A stretch of DNA of 64,000 nt, taken from Planctomycetaceae bacterium (GTDB taxonomy: Bacteria > Planctomycetota > Planctomycetia > Pirellulales > Pirellulaceae). Under the pieces are notes generated by a model, which saw only the letters and a list, made by a program, of their open reading frames with translations, was not told the DNA's origin and did no database searches. The stretch covers positions 12,202 through 76,201 of the forward strand of contig JACKHN010000030.1 of NCBI GenBank assembly GCA_020638975.1, written 5' to 3'. Shown here one piece after another: positions 22,602-31,450 of the stretch. Position 1 is the first letter of the stretch. Every line of letters begins with the position of its first letter. The translations under genes and the position numbers were made by a program.

Positions 22602-23594
22602 ATGTCGCTCGCCGATCAAATCGATGTCTTCTACGGTCGCGTCACTCACAGTGCGGCGCAGGTCTACGTGCGTGTGAGTTCGCTCGCCGGTGGCGATGAA
22701 TGGACGATCACAGGGAAGGTGCGTGGGCCGATTGCTCCTGGCACGCGAACATTGCCCACGACTGTCGCTTTACAGGATCTTGGCAAAGGCGCAACGCTGC
22801 TCGCGTCGTGCGCCATCCCTGATCCCACCTTTTGGACGACACTCCTGCCGGGTATCTACGAACTGGATATTCAGTTGCGTCGTCATGGCGAAGTTGTCGA
22901 AACGGTCTCTCGCTCGCTCGGAATTCGTTTCTTTGGTGCCAGCGGCAGAAAGTTGCTTTGGGAAGGGAAACGCTGGGTACTGCGAGGCGTTGCGACGAGC
23001 GAGAGTGATGTCGCGCCGATCGATGTTTTTCGAGATAACGTAGGAGTGCTGATTGTTAGAGATCCGGTCGAATCCTTGCTTCGTGAAGCATCTGAGGCGG
23101 GTGTTCTACTTGCCGTTGACTTGGCGTTAAGGGGTCGGGAGTCTTTTTCGGCCAAGCGACATGAGACAACCGATGCGGGTCGACCGAAAAAGACTCCCGA
23201 CCCCTTAACCCGACATGAGTGTACGGTCCGACTGATCGCTGAACTCCGATGCCTAACTCAATGGCCCGCCGTCGCCATCGTGATACTGCCAAATGATTGC
23301 CATTTCGAAAAAGAAGTACGTGCCGCCGCGCCCAACCTACTGTTTGCTCAACGCATTGATCCAGAAGAGTCATCAACACTTGCTGATTGGACCCAGGTGA
23401 TCTTCTGTGATGCAACTGACGCGAAGTCCGTTGCAGCGTTCGCAAAGAGTTGGCCGCTTCCCGTCGTTGCCGAACGTCGCTTGAAGGGCGATTATACGTT
23501 GATCGAAGCGCGTCGCGAATGCGATCATTTGCAAAGAGATCTGGCACCATTCGGTGACTTTGCCGGGTATGTTGTTGGTATTGGTTCGGCTTAG
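22602..23594 (+). CDS. Glycoside-hydrolase-2-like protein containing a palindromic repeat insertion
   Basis: A 330-residue protein from the ATG at 22602 (MSLADQIDVFYGRV). The first 110 residues look like a beta-sandwich, then RSLGIRFFGASGRKLLWEGKRWVLRGVAT resembles the junction of a GH2 beta-sandwich with its TIM barrel. Classical GH2 catalytic glutamates are not evident, so it may not be an enzyme. A 26-bp inverted repeat (23126-23151 and 23184-23209) is translated in frame as LRGRESFSAKRHETT...KKTPDPLTRH, about 28 residues that look foreign to the fold. No signal peptide. The ThiF-like gene starts 18 bases downstream, so the two may be one transcript. Confidence 0.55.
   Translation: MSLADQIDVFYGRVTHSAAQVYVRVSSLAGGDEWTITGKVRGPIAPGTRTLPTTVALQDLGKGATLLASCAIPDPTFWTTLLPGIYELDIQLRRHGEVVETVSRSLGIRFFGASGRKLLWEGKRWVLRGVATSESDVAPIDVFRDNVGVLIVRDPVESLLREASEAGVLLAVDLALRGRESFSAKRHETTDAGRPKKTPDPLTRHECTVRLIAELRCLTQWPAVAIVILPNDCHFEKEVRAAAPNLLFAQRIDPEESSTLADWTQVIFCDATDAKSVAAFAKSWPLPVVAERRLKGDYTLIEARRECDHLQRDLAPFGDFAGYVVGIGSA
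23126..23209. repeat. 26-bp perfect inverted repeat inside a coding region
   Basis: Arms GTTAAGGGGTCGGGAGTCTT... (23126-23151) and its perfect reverse complement (23184-23209), with a 32-base loop. The whole 84 bases are an exact multiple of three and stop-free in the host frame, so the host gene stays open. Probably a dispersed palindromic element that entered the gene. Confidence 0.85.
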
Positions 23595-23612
23595 AGCAAC
23601 AGAAAGCATCTC

Positions 23613-24656
23613 GTGTCAGAAACACAACCACACTTAGACCGTTACGTTCGTCAAATGCGTTACCCGCCACTGGGTGAGGAAGGTCAAGAGAGACTGAAAG
23701 CCAGTCGCGTGTTGATTTGCGGCTGCGGCGCGCTCGGATCGGTGCTGGCGAATACGCTCGGACGCGCTGGCGTCGGGCATCTGCGCATCGTGGATCGCGA
23801 CTTTCTCGAATTGAACAACTTGCAGCGGCAAGTGCTGTATGACGAGGAAGACGTTGCCGCTGGGATACCGAAGGCGATTGCCGCCGCAACAAAGCTACGA
23901 AGGATTAATTCACAAATAGAGATCGAACCGCTGGTCACGGACGTCGACCACATGAACATCGAGCAACTGATCGATGGTGTGGATATGATCGTCGATGGAA
24001 CCGATAATTTTGAGACGCGGTTCTTGCTCAACGATGTGGCCGTGAAATTCGGTATCCCGTGGGTCTACGGCGGCTGCATCGGTGCTGAAGGCCAGTCGAT
24101 GACGATCATCCCAGGCGATACGCCCTGCCTGCGTTGCCTGATGCAAGAGGCTCCGCCGCCGGGGACGACGCCGACGTGTGATACGGCAGGAATTCTTGGG
24201 CCCATCATCAACATCGTCGCTTCACTGGAGGCTTGTGAGGCGATCAAGATACTCAGCGGCAACCGCGCTGCGATCAACCGGACGCTGACCGTCATCGAGC
24301 TTTGGGACAACCGCATCCGACAGGTGAAGCTCGACTCGTTGAAGGAAGCCGTTGATTGTCCGACCTGCAAGCATCGTGAGTTTCCTTGGCTGGACGGGCA
24401 ACGAGGAAGTCACACGGCGATCCTCTGCGGACGCAACGCGGTGCAACTGAGCTTTCCAGACAGGCAATCGCTGTCGTTAGAATCGCTGGCCGCGAAGTTG
24501 CAAGGCGTTGGAGCTGTGACGCAGAATCGTTTCTTACTGCGGCTTGCCGTAGATCAATTCCTCCTGACGGTCTTTCCAGACGGTCGCGCCATTATTGGCG
24601 GCACCGAGGATATCGCCGAAGCCAAAACGATCTATGCGAAGTACATCGGCAGTTAA
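23613..24656 (+). CDS. ThiF/MoeB-family E1-like adenylyltransferase
   Basis: A 347-residue enzyme that adenylates the C-terminal glycine of a ubiquitin-like sulfur carrier, as in thiamine, molybdopterin or cysteine pathways. The start is GTG at 23613. It has RYVRQMRYPPLGEEGQERL, the nucleotide loop ICGCGALGSVLANTLGRAGV, the NNLQRQ motif, DGTDNFETRFLLND, and two CxxC zinc pairs (CLRC and CPTC). Residues about 270-347 (AILCGRNAVQL... FPDGRAIIGGTEDI) form a small extra C-terminal domain instead of a rhodanese domain. No ThiS or MoaD gene stands nearby, so the carrier is unknown. Confidence 0.9.
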   Translation: MSETQPHLDRYVRQMRYPPLGEEGQERLKASRVLICGCGALGSVLANTLGRAGVGHLRIVDRDFLELNNLQRQVLYDEEDVAAGIPKAIAAATKLRRINSQIEIEPLVTDVDHMNIEQLIDGVDMIVDGTDNFETRFLLNDVAVKFGIPWVYGGCIGAEGQSMTIIPGDTPCLRCLMQEAPPPGTTPTCDTAGILGPIINIVASLEACEAIKILSGNRAAINRTLTVIELWDNRIRQVKLDSLKEAVDCPTCKHREFPWLDGQRGSHTAILCGRNAVQLSFPDRQSLSLESLAAKLQGVGAVTQNRFLLRLAVDQFLLTVFPDGRAIIGGTEDIAEAKTIYAKYIGS

Positions 24657-24670
24657 CGGGCCAACGCTCT

Positions 24671-24844
24671 GTGCTCTCCGTGTCTCGGTGTTTAAGGAAC
24701 GTTTGCGAAATAACGAACAGGACCGACAGGAAGATTTGACGACAGAAAAATTAAGAGGGACCGAGTGTGAGATGTTCCTGTCGTAAAATCTTCCTGTCGA
24801 AGCCCATGCGAGAATATGCAGAAACACGGAGGCACGGAGAACAC
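24671..24844. repeat. Nested palindromes (MITE-like) between the ThiF-like gene and the sugar transporter
   Basis: Outer arms 24671-24693 (GTGCTCTCCGTGTCTCGGTG...) and 24822-24844 match inverted at 19 of 23 bases. Inner arms 24724-24745 (CGACAGGAAGATTTGACGAC...) and 24778-24799 match at 20 of 22. The two stems are nested in one 174-base unit between convergent genes. It may end both transcripts, or be a non-autonomous mobile unit. Confidence 0.65.
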
Positions 24845-24869
24845 CGAGGATGACTAATCCGAAGCTACT

Positions 24870-25853
24870 CTACTGATTCGCCTGTGCCATCGCGCGACGC
24901 TTGGCGGCAAACCGTTTCACGAGTTCGTCCACAACGACGCCGCCCAGAATGACCGCTCCGATCACGGCGTATTCGATGTTTGTCGGAATCCAATCGATCA
25001 GCGTGATCGAGTTCTTGAGTACTTGCATCACGGCGGCTCCGATCACCACACCGATGATCGTGCCCTCTCCACCTCGCAAGCTGCACCCACCCAGCACCGC
25101 CGCGGCTATCGCGTACAACTCGTAGAACGATCCGAAGTCGACGGGTTGAGCCGAGCCAACATCCAGCACGAAGAGCATTCCGCCCAGGCCGCTAAGCATC
25201 CCGCAGATTACGTAAGCCAGAATGATCATTCGATCGGTGTTGATGCCGCTGTAGCGAGTAGCTTCTTCGTTGCGGCCAAGGGCCAGCATGTAACGACCAT
25301 AGATCGTAAAGTTCAAAAAGATAATAGCCAGAATCGCGACGACTAACAGAATTAGGCACGGATTCGGAATTCCAAATTCAGTCCCCGGTAGCGGCATCTG
25401 ACCTTGCGACAGTTCTCGCAGCGTGCTGAAACCGCTTTTAAACCCCTGCGTCTGGTCTTGCACCAAGCCGCGCGTAATGCCGCGATACAACAGCAAGCCG
25501 CACAACGTCACGACAAACGGCTGCAGCTTCATCTTCGTAATGAGCAAACCGTGCGACAGCCCGATCGCGAGAGAAATGCCAACAACCAACAGCAGCGATA
25601 GCGGGACGCCCAATTCCTTCTCGACGAGCATCCAGGGCAGCAAGCATCCGATTAGGCAGACGACTGAGCCAATCGACAGATCGATGCCCGACGTGATGAT
25701 GACAAACGAGGCACCAATCGAGATGATTCCGAACAACGCGGTCCGGCGAATCAGATTCTCGACATTGAATTCAGTCAGAAAGCGATCCGACATCAACGCC
25801 GTCATCACGCAGATGAAAACCAGTAATCCAAAGATGCCGAGTATTTTCTTCAT
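24870..25853 (-). CDS. Ribose-type sugar ABC transporter permease
   Basis: A 327-residue inner-membrane permease of the RbsC/XylH class (BPD_transp_2). It has about eight to ten hydrophobic segments, for example GIFGLLVFICVMTALMSD at the start, LSLLLVVGISLAIGLSHGLL and the conserved GITRGLV and SLRGGEGTIIGVVIGAAVMQVL regions. The IDLSIGSV segment and GRNEEATRYSGIN (the cytoplasmic loop contacting the ATPase) are family marks. Third gene of the transporter operon, seven bases after the ATPase gene. The sugar is not predictable. Confidence 0.92.
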   Translation of the reverse strand: MKKILGIFGLLVFICVMTALMSDRFLTEFNVENLIRRTALFGIISIGASFVIITSGIDLSIGSVVCLIGCLLPWMLVEKELGVPLSLLLVVGISLAIGLSHGLLITKMKLQPFVVTLCGLLLYRGITRGLVQDQTQGFKSGFSTLRELSQGQMPLPGTEFGIPNPCLILLVVAILAIIFLNFTIYGRYMLALGRNEEATRYSGINTDRMIILAYVICGMLSGLGGMLFVLDVGSAQPVDFGSFYELYAIAAAVLGGCSLRGGEGTIIGVVIGAAVMQVLKNSITLIDWIPTNIEYAVIGAVILGGVVVDELVKRFAAKRRAMAQANQ

Positions 25854-25859
25854 AGTTAC

Positions 25860-27395
25860 TTACACTTCCGCCGCAACAGGGGTGCTTCCCGTCGCCAGCT
25901 TCATGACTGCTTCTTCTGACAACTCGTCTCGCTGCAACTCGCCGCTGACTCGACCTTCGTGCATAACGATCACGCGATCGGACATGCTTAACACTTCTTC
26001 CATTTCGCTTGAGACGAACAAGATCCCCACGCCGCGTTCGGCCAGTTCTTCCATCAAGCGGTAGATCTCTTGCTTCGCTCCAATGTCGACGCCGCGAGTT
26101 GGCTCGTCGAGCAACAAGACGCGAGGTTCCATCGACAACCACTTTGCCAAGACGATCTTCTGCTGATTGCCGCCGGAGAGATACTGGGCCAGTTGTTGAT
26201 CACTCGGTGTTTTAATCTGCAACTCGGCGATCATGCGCGATGCGTCCTGACGTTCTCGGGTTCGATTGAGGAACGCCGGGCCGTGTTTGTGGCGGCTCAA
26301 TCCTGGAAGCCCGATGTTGTTGCGGATTCCCATCTCGAGGATCAGGCCTTGTTGCTTTCGGTCTTCCGGCACTAGGGCCAAACCGGCATCAATCGCGTCT
26401 CTACAGCTGCGGAGGGTGAGTGTCTTGTTCTCGACACGGACTTCGCCTCCAAGCATCGAATCGACGCCGAAGATCGCTCGCAACATCTCCGTACGTCCTG
26501 CTCCAACCAATCCCGCGACGCCTAACATTTCGCCAGCGTGAACCGTAAACGAAGACGCGTGATGGGGCCAAGCATTTGTGCGAAGTTCTTTGACTTCGAG
26601 CATCGGTTTGCCGATCGAGTGGGGACGTCGGGCATAGAACTGCGAGATGTCTCGGCCAACCATCAGTTGCACCATGCGATCGTGTTCTATCTCCTCGCGG
26701 TCAAGTCCTCCGGCGTTTTCGCCATCACGCAACACGGTCACGCGGTCGGCCAATTCCTTGACTTCGCCGAGCCGATGAGAAATGTAGATGATCGAAACAC
26801 CTTGCTCGCGCAGTTGTCGAATCACTTGGAATAATTGTTCGGCTTCGTGCTGTGTGAGGCTCGAAGTTGGCTCGTCCATGATTAAGATGCGAGCGTTGAC
26901 CGACAGCGCCTTGGCGATCTCGACCATTTGCTGGCGACCGATTGTCAGGTGGCTGACGCGTGTTGTTGGCGATTCGTCCAAGGCGACCATGTCGAGATAC
27001 TTCTTCGACTCGCGACGGATTCTTCCGAAGTCGATCAGGCCCAGCTTGCGAGGCTCGCGGCCCAGGAAGATGTTCGCTCCGACATCGAGATTGTCGGCGA
27101 GGTTCAGTTCTTGGTGAATCAAGGAAATACCGAGGTTCAAGGCGGTATGCACCGAGTCGATGTGAACCGCCTTGCCGTCCAGTAACACCTCGCCCACATC
27201 GGGCGGTTGGACGCCGGCGAGAACCTTCATCAGCGTGCTTTTGCCCGCACCGTTCTCGCCGATGACGGCATGCACCTCGCCGCGTCTAATGTTCAGGTTG
27301 ACGTTGTTGAGCGCGCACACGCCAGCAAAGCGTTTCGTCACGCCTCGAACCTCTAGCAGCGGCGGTGCATTGTCCACGTTGCCTTCAGCGTGCAT
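25860..27395 (-). CDS. Ribose-type sugar ABC transporter, double ATP-binding subunit
   Basis: A 511-residue RbsA/MglA-class protein with two ABC cassettes. The first has GENGAGKSTLMKVL (Walker A), LTIGRQQMVEIAKAL (signature) and ILIMDEPTSSL (Walker B). The second has VAGLVGAGRTEML (degenerate Walker A), LSGGNQQKIVLAKWL and VLLLDEPTRGVDIG. The degenerate second site is normal for the class. I prefer the ATG at 27395 to the GTG at 27401. Middle gene of the operon, between the binding protein and the permease. Confidence 0.94.
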   Translation of the reverse strand: MHAEGNVDNAPPLLEVRGVTKRFAGVCALNNVNLNIRRGEVHAVIGENGAGKSTLMKVLAGVQPPDVGEVLLDGKAVHIDSVHTALNLGISLIHQELNLADNLDVGANIFLGREPRKLGLIDFGRIRRESKKYLDMVALDESPTTRVSHLTIGRQQMVEIAKALSVNARILIMDEPTSSLTQHEAEQLFQVIRQLREQGVSIIYISHRLGEVKELADRVTVLRDGENAGGLDREEIEHDRMVQLMVGRDISQFYARRPHSIGKPMLEVKELRTNAWPHHASSFTVHAGEMLGVAGLVGAGRTEMLRAIFGVDSMLGGEVRVENKTLTLRSCRDAIDAGLALVPEDRKQQGLILEMGIRNNIGLPGLSRHKHGPAFLNRTRERQDASRMIAELQIKTPSDQQLAQYLSGGNQQKIVLAKWLSMEPRVLLLDEPTRGVDIGAKQEIYRLMEELAERGVGILFVSSEMEEVLSMSDRVIVMHEGRVSGELQRDELSEEAVMKLATGSTPVAAEV

Positions 27396-27425
27396 GATCA
27401 CGCTGCTCGCTGGTGTCGAGATTCG

Positions 27426-28487
27426 TTACTCGCCAAGGTTCTTCTTCAACTCCGCCCAGAACTCTTCGACATTGTCTTTGCGGATTTGACGGGCTGGGAT
27501 GTTCACGAAACCGTCCGCAGGAACACCAAGGTCCGCGAGGCTCTTGCCTCGGGCGAGGCCAGCCAGCAATGTCACCGATTGTCGACCGTATTCGAAGGGG
27601 TTTTGAACGACAGTACCGTAGACCGAACCGTCCTTGATTCCTTGCAGTGTCTCGTCGGCCTCGTCAAACCCGATCACCTTTACCTTGCCGAGCTTGTTGC
27701 CTTGCTTCAGGGCTTCGAGCATGAGCGGCGGGTTGTAGGCGAACAGCCCTACCATGCCGTTTAAGTCGGGATGTCGCGACATCGCGTCTTCGGCATTGGC
27801 TTTACCTTGAGCACGATCGAATTGGTCGGTGTAAGTGCCGACGATGTGCCACTTGCCTTCTTTGATCTCAGCATCGGGTGGGTCGAATCGGGAGGGGTCT
27901 TCGGATCGACCGAGGATTTCGTCAATCACGCCTTGTCGTCGTCGACGAGCGTTATCTTGTTCGAGGCGGCCGATGAAGATCGCGAGTTTTCCACCGTCGG
28001 GCATCGCTTCGGCCACAAGCTTGCCACACATGCGGCCTGCCGTGTAGTTATCCATTCCGATGTAGCACAGACGATTTGCGTCTGGCGCATCGGAGTCGTG
28101 AGTGATCAGCTTGGCATACTTCGCGGCTTTGTTGAGTAGCTCGGTCTGATTCTCGGGATCGATTGGGCTCACCGCGATGCCATCGACTCCTTTCGTAAGC
28201 AGATCTTCAATCATTCGCTTTTGGTCGCTGATGCCTTCGGCGGGCATCAGCACTTCGACATTGGCATCGACCTCCGACGCGGCTTGTTTACAACCGGCTT
28301 CAGCAATCACCCAGAACGACGCGACGCCGTTCGTTACGTACCCGACGCGAGGTTTCGCCGAACTCCCGCCGCCTCCCGCCGCCGTTGTATTCGAGGAGAC
28401 AGAGCCACCGGATTGGCTCTTCGTGCAACCAGCCACCGCGAGGGCCAGGGTCAATGCGAACAGGGAAATGCCTGATAGGTACTTCAT
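27426..28487 (-). CDS. Periplasmic sugar-binding lipoprotein of the ABC transporter
   Basis: A 353-residue peripla_BP_4-type binding protein and first gene of the operon. The signal MKYLSGISLFALTLALAVAGC ends in a lipobox (AVAGC), so it is membrane-anchored. Then KPRVGYVTNGVASFWVIAEAGCKQAASE, DLLTKGVDGIAVSPIDPEN and AIFIGRLEQDNARRRRQGV are typical of ribose/galactose-type binding proteins. QGIKDGSVYGTVVQNPFEYG is the usual hinge region. The operon lacks a kinase or regulator nearby, so the sugar remains unknown. Confidence 0.93.
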   Translation of the reverse strand: MKYLSGISLFALTLALAVAGCTKSQSGGSVSSNTTAAGGGGSSAKPRVGYVTNGVASFWVIAEAGCKQAASEVDANVEVLMPAEGISDQKRMIEDLLTKGVDGIAVSPIDPENQTELLNKAAKYAKLITHDSDAPDANRLCYIGMDNYTAGRMCGKLVAEAMPDGGKLAIFIGRLEQDNARRRRQGVIDEILGRSEDPSRFDPPDAEIKEGKWHIVGTYTDQFDRAQGKANAEDAMSRHPDLNGMVGLFAYNPPLMLEALKQGNKLGKVKVIGFDEADETLQGIKDGSVYGTVVQNPFEYGRQSVTLLAGLARGKSLADLGVPADGFVNIPARQIRKDNVEEFWAELKKNLGE

Positions 28488-28734
28488 GGGAGAACCTTCA
28501 TACGATCGAGGAAAAGTCGTGAAAGTCGCGTTATCGCTCGAAATTCGCTGCCGAACGGCGCTAACTTGTTTCGTGACAGAAACTTCGGATTTTAATTGTA
28601 TCGCCAGCCGCGAACAAGTGCCTGATTTTGTCGCGGACGCCGTTGTTTGCTAAGCTGAGACGTGTGATCGAGACGAAACTTCTTGTCGTGCAAGGGGTTT
28701 CAACTTCGATGATCGAGTATTTAGGAGAAGTCTC

Positions 28735-29442
28735 ATGCAAGCAACGAGATGGCGATACCTGGCAGTAATCCTCATGGCGCTGATGATCGGCGCGGATCGG
28801 CCTGAGGAGCAAGTCAGCGGGAAACAAGCGTTATCGAAGTTGCAGGACTACGTCGGCCAGTGGCGTGGTGTCGGGCAAGTGCGGCGGGGTTCGACGCAGG
28901 GAGCTTGGAGCGAGACATCGGATTGGGCCTGGAAGTTCAATGACGGCAAGGCGAGCTTGACGTTCAAGGTTGATGATGCGAAATACTTCGCGACGGGAAC
29001 GCTGCGAGCCGTTGATGGCGACGCTGCGTTTGAGCTGACCGCCGAATCCGAGAACGCGAAAGTGACTTATGTCGGGCGATTGGACGAGGATGGCTCTTTG
29101 GTGCTCGATGCTGCCGATGCTCCCGACGGCCAACCCGCTCGGATTTCGATTCGCCAAGTGGCTGACGGCAAAAGGATGTTGGTGTTGTTCGAACGCCGTG
29201 TGGGCGACGATCGCTTCCTAAGAATGGCCGAAGTCGGCTACACGCGAGAGGGGAGCAATTTTGGGAAGGGTACGAACTACATCGAGTGCGTCGTGACGGG
29301 GGGCGTTGGTACGATGCCGGTTACGTTCGAGGGCAAGACCTACTACGTCTGTTGCACCGGGTGTCGGGACCTGTTTAATGACGACCCCGCTGCCGTGCTG
29401 GCCGAGTATCGGGAACGCAAAGAGGCGGAGAAACAGAAGTAG
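28735..29442 (+). CDS. Secreted protein with C-terminal YHS/TRASH-like metal motif
   Basis: A 235-residue exported protein. The start is firm: AGGAGA stands seven bases before the ATG at 28735, followed by a signal peptide (YLAVILMALMIGADR). The middle (about 35-170) looks like a lipocalin-like beta-barrel that starts with LSKLQDYVGQWRGVGQV. The end has VTFEGKTYYVCCTGCRDLFNDDPAAVLAEYRER, a short YHS/TRASH-type segment in which the cysteines could bind a metal ion. Function is unknown. It stands alone, divergent from the transporter operon. Confidence 0.72.
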   Translation: MQATRWRYLAVILMALMIGADRPEEQVSGKQALSKLQDYVGQWRGVGQVRRGSTQGAWSETSDWAWKFNDGKASLTFKVDDAKYFATGTLRAVDGDAAFELTAESENAKVTYVGRLDEDGSLVLDAADAPDGQPARISIRQVADGKRMLVLFERRVGDDRFLRMAEVGYTREGSNFGKGTNYIECVVTGGVGTMPVTFEGKTYYVCCTGCRDLFNDDPAAVLAEYRERKEAEKQK

Positions 29443-29565
29443 TCATCACGGCGGAGCTGGATGGCTACTTTGAGGAGCTGATGGTCGCCGATCGTGGGAC
29501 CGAGTAAAGTAATAGGTGACCGCTGGGACTCTCGTAAATCGTTTCCTGCGAATCGGAGCGTTGCT

Positions 29566-31431
29566 ATGAAGAACTTATTGCTCGCCAGTTCACTCGTGCT
29601 GGTTCTGGCGTTTCCCTTGACGCGGGCCGACGACGTGGACGATTTGCTTGTCCTCAGCCGCGCGATTCCTCGTAATGCTGGCGATCTTCAAGTAATCGAG
29701 CAAGTAGCACGGAGGATCGCGGAGAAAGTCGTGCCTTGTACCGTTGGCGTGCAAGTAGGTAACAACCACGGCAGCGGAGTGGTCATCACGGCGAGTGGTT
29801 ACGTGCTAACAGCGGCTCACGTCACCGATCGCCCTGGTCGCAACGCAACGATTCGGTTCCCAGACGGTACCACCGTGCGAGGCAAGACGCTCGGGATGCA
29901 CACCGAGGCGGATGGTGCGTTGATCAAGATCACCGATGAAGGAACGTGGCCCTTTGTGCCCGTGGTGACGCTGGATGACTATCCGTATCCGAAGCCGGGC
30001 GACTGGTGTATCGCGACCGGGCATCCAGGTGGGTTCGACGAAGATCGGACTCCGCCCGTTCGCCTAGGGCGAATCATCGACGTTAACGAAACGGTCATTC
30101 GCACGGACTGCACGATCAACAGCGGCGATTCGGGCGGGCCGTTGTTCGACATGCAGGGTCGAGTGATCGGCATTCACAGTCGCATCGCCGAGCAATCGAC
30201 GATCAACTTGCACGGCCCTGTGCTGGCGTTTCAAGAGAGTTGGCGGCAGATGCGAGATGGAGAGGTTTATCCGCCGATTCCAGAGAGTCGCTTCCTCGAC
30301 AAGTTAGATATCGACCGTGACGGAAAAATCACGCGTACCGAACTGCCAGACGGACCCTATCGTCAGCTGTACGACCGACTGGCCGAGAAGTTCAGTTTGG
30401 AGACCGACAAGGAGTACTCGATTTCGGAACTGAGAACGTTGATCGGGTGGCGTCACATTCCACCATCTTTCGAGATTCGGGCTTACGATTCGGACCAGCC
30501 CTCCGAACATGCGTTGGCTCGCGAGCGATTCATTCGAGGCCGCGAGGTGCGAACGGCTTTTGAGTCCGTCGTCACCGAGGTCCAGAAATCGATTGTCGAA
30601 GTACGCTGCAACGACAAACGGGTTGCATTAGGGACGGTGGTCGACGGTGGTGTCCTGACGAAGGCGAGCCAACTCCAAGACGCCATCATCTGCAAGACAC
30701 ATGACGGACGGATGCTCGCCGCCACGGTTGCACACGTCGACGAAGAGTTCGATGTGGCCCTGCTGAAACTCGACGAACCACTCGACGCAATCTCTTGGTC
30801 AGCCTCCGAATCCGTATCTCTTGGCAGTTGGCTGATCACACCTGGTTTGAATGGCCGCCCGCTGTCAGTCGGCGTGAGCAGCGTCTTGAACCGCAAGATC
30901 GAAGGGCTACCGGGTGTTCTAGGGGTTCAGATCGATACGGATGAAACGCGAGCGATGATTGTCAAAGTGTTTCCCGAAAGTGGTGCGGCGACGGCGGGGC
31001 TGCAGGAAAATGATGTGATTGTGAAGGTCATGTCGACCGACGTCAGCAGCCTTCAAGAGGTACAGGGAATCCTCTCGAAACATCGCGCCGGCGAAGTTGT
31101 AACCGTAACGGTCTTGCGGGCTGGCGAGCCCGTTGAGTTCCGCATCCGGTTAGGGATGCGAGAGGATATCTTTTTGGAAGACGAGCGGTTTGGAAGCGGT
31201 CGGTTGAATGGTGAATTGAGCTGGCGCCGTGACGATTTTCCAACGGCAATCCAGCATGATTCGGTGCTCCAGCCAGATTTCTGTGGCGGTCCGGTCGTCA
31301 CACTGGCGGGTGATGTCGTGGGGATTAATATTGCCAGGGCAGATCGAGTCGCGACTTACGCTTTGCCGATTAATGTTGTGCAAGACATCCTGAAGAAGTT
31401 TAATGATGGCTCGACGGAACAGAAGGATTGA
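29566..31431 (+). CDS. Trypsin-like serine protease with EF-hand, inactive second protease lobe and PDZ domain
   Basis: A 621-residue exported protease. I chose the ATG at 29566 (MKNLLLASSLVLVLAFPLTRA, signal peptide). The first protease domain has the complete triad: His85 in LTAAHVTD, Asp116 in TEADGALI and Ser189 in NSGDSGGPLF. An EF-hand-like loop DIDRDGKITRTE follows at 248-259. A second DegP-like domain (about 320 onward) lacks the triad: KASQLQ stands in the His region and FCGGPV replaces GDSGGP. Between, VFPESGAATAGLQENDVIVKV (PDZ) is inserted. The first lobe should be active; the second may bind substrate. It may be induced by calcium. Confidence 0.87.
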   Translation: MKNLLLASSLVLVLAFPLTRADDVDDLLVLSRAIPRNAGDLQVIEQVARRIAEKVVPCTVGVQVGNNHGSGVVITASGYVLTAAHVTDRPGRNATIRFPDGTTVRGKTLGMHTEADGALIKITDEGTWPFVPVVTLDDYPYPKPGDWCIATGHPGGFDEDRTPPVRLGRIIDVNETVIRTDCTINSGDSGGPLFDMQGRVIGIHSRIAEQSTINLHGPVLAFQESWRQMRDGEVYPPIPESRFLDKLDIDRDGKITRTELPDGPYRQLYDRLAEKFSLETDKEYSISELRTLIGWRHIPPSFEIRAYDSDQPSEHALARERFIRGREVRTAFESVVTEVQKSIVEVRCNDKRVALGTVVDGGVLTKASQLQDAIICKTHDGRMLAATVAHVDEEFDVALLKLDEPLDAISWSASESVSLGSWLITPGLNGRPLSVGVSSVLNRKIEGLPGVLGVQIDTDETRAMIVKVFPESGAATAGLQENDVIVKVMSTDVSSLQEVQGILSKHRAGEVVTVTVLRAGEPVEFRIRLGMREDIFLEDERFGSGRLNGELSWRRDDFPTAIQHDSVLQPDFCGGPVVTLAGDVVGINIARADRVATYALPINVVQDILKKFNDGSTEQKD

Positions 31432-31450
31432 CCCTGTGAGAGGCGTACTG

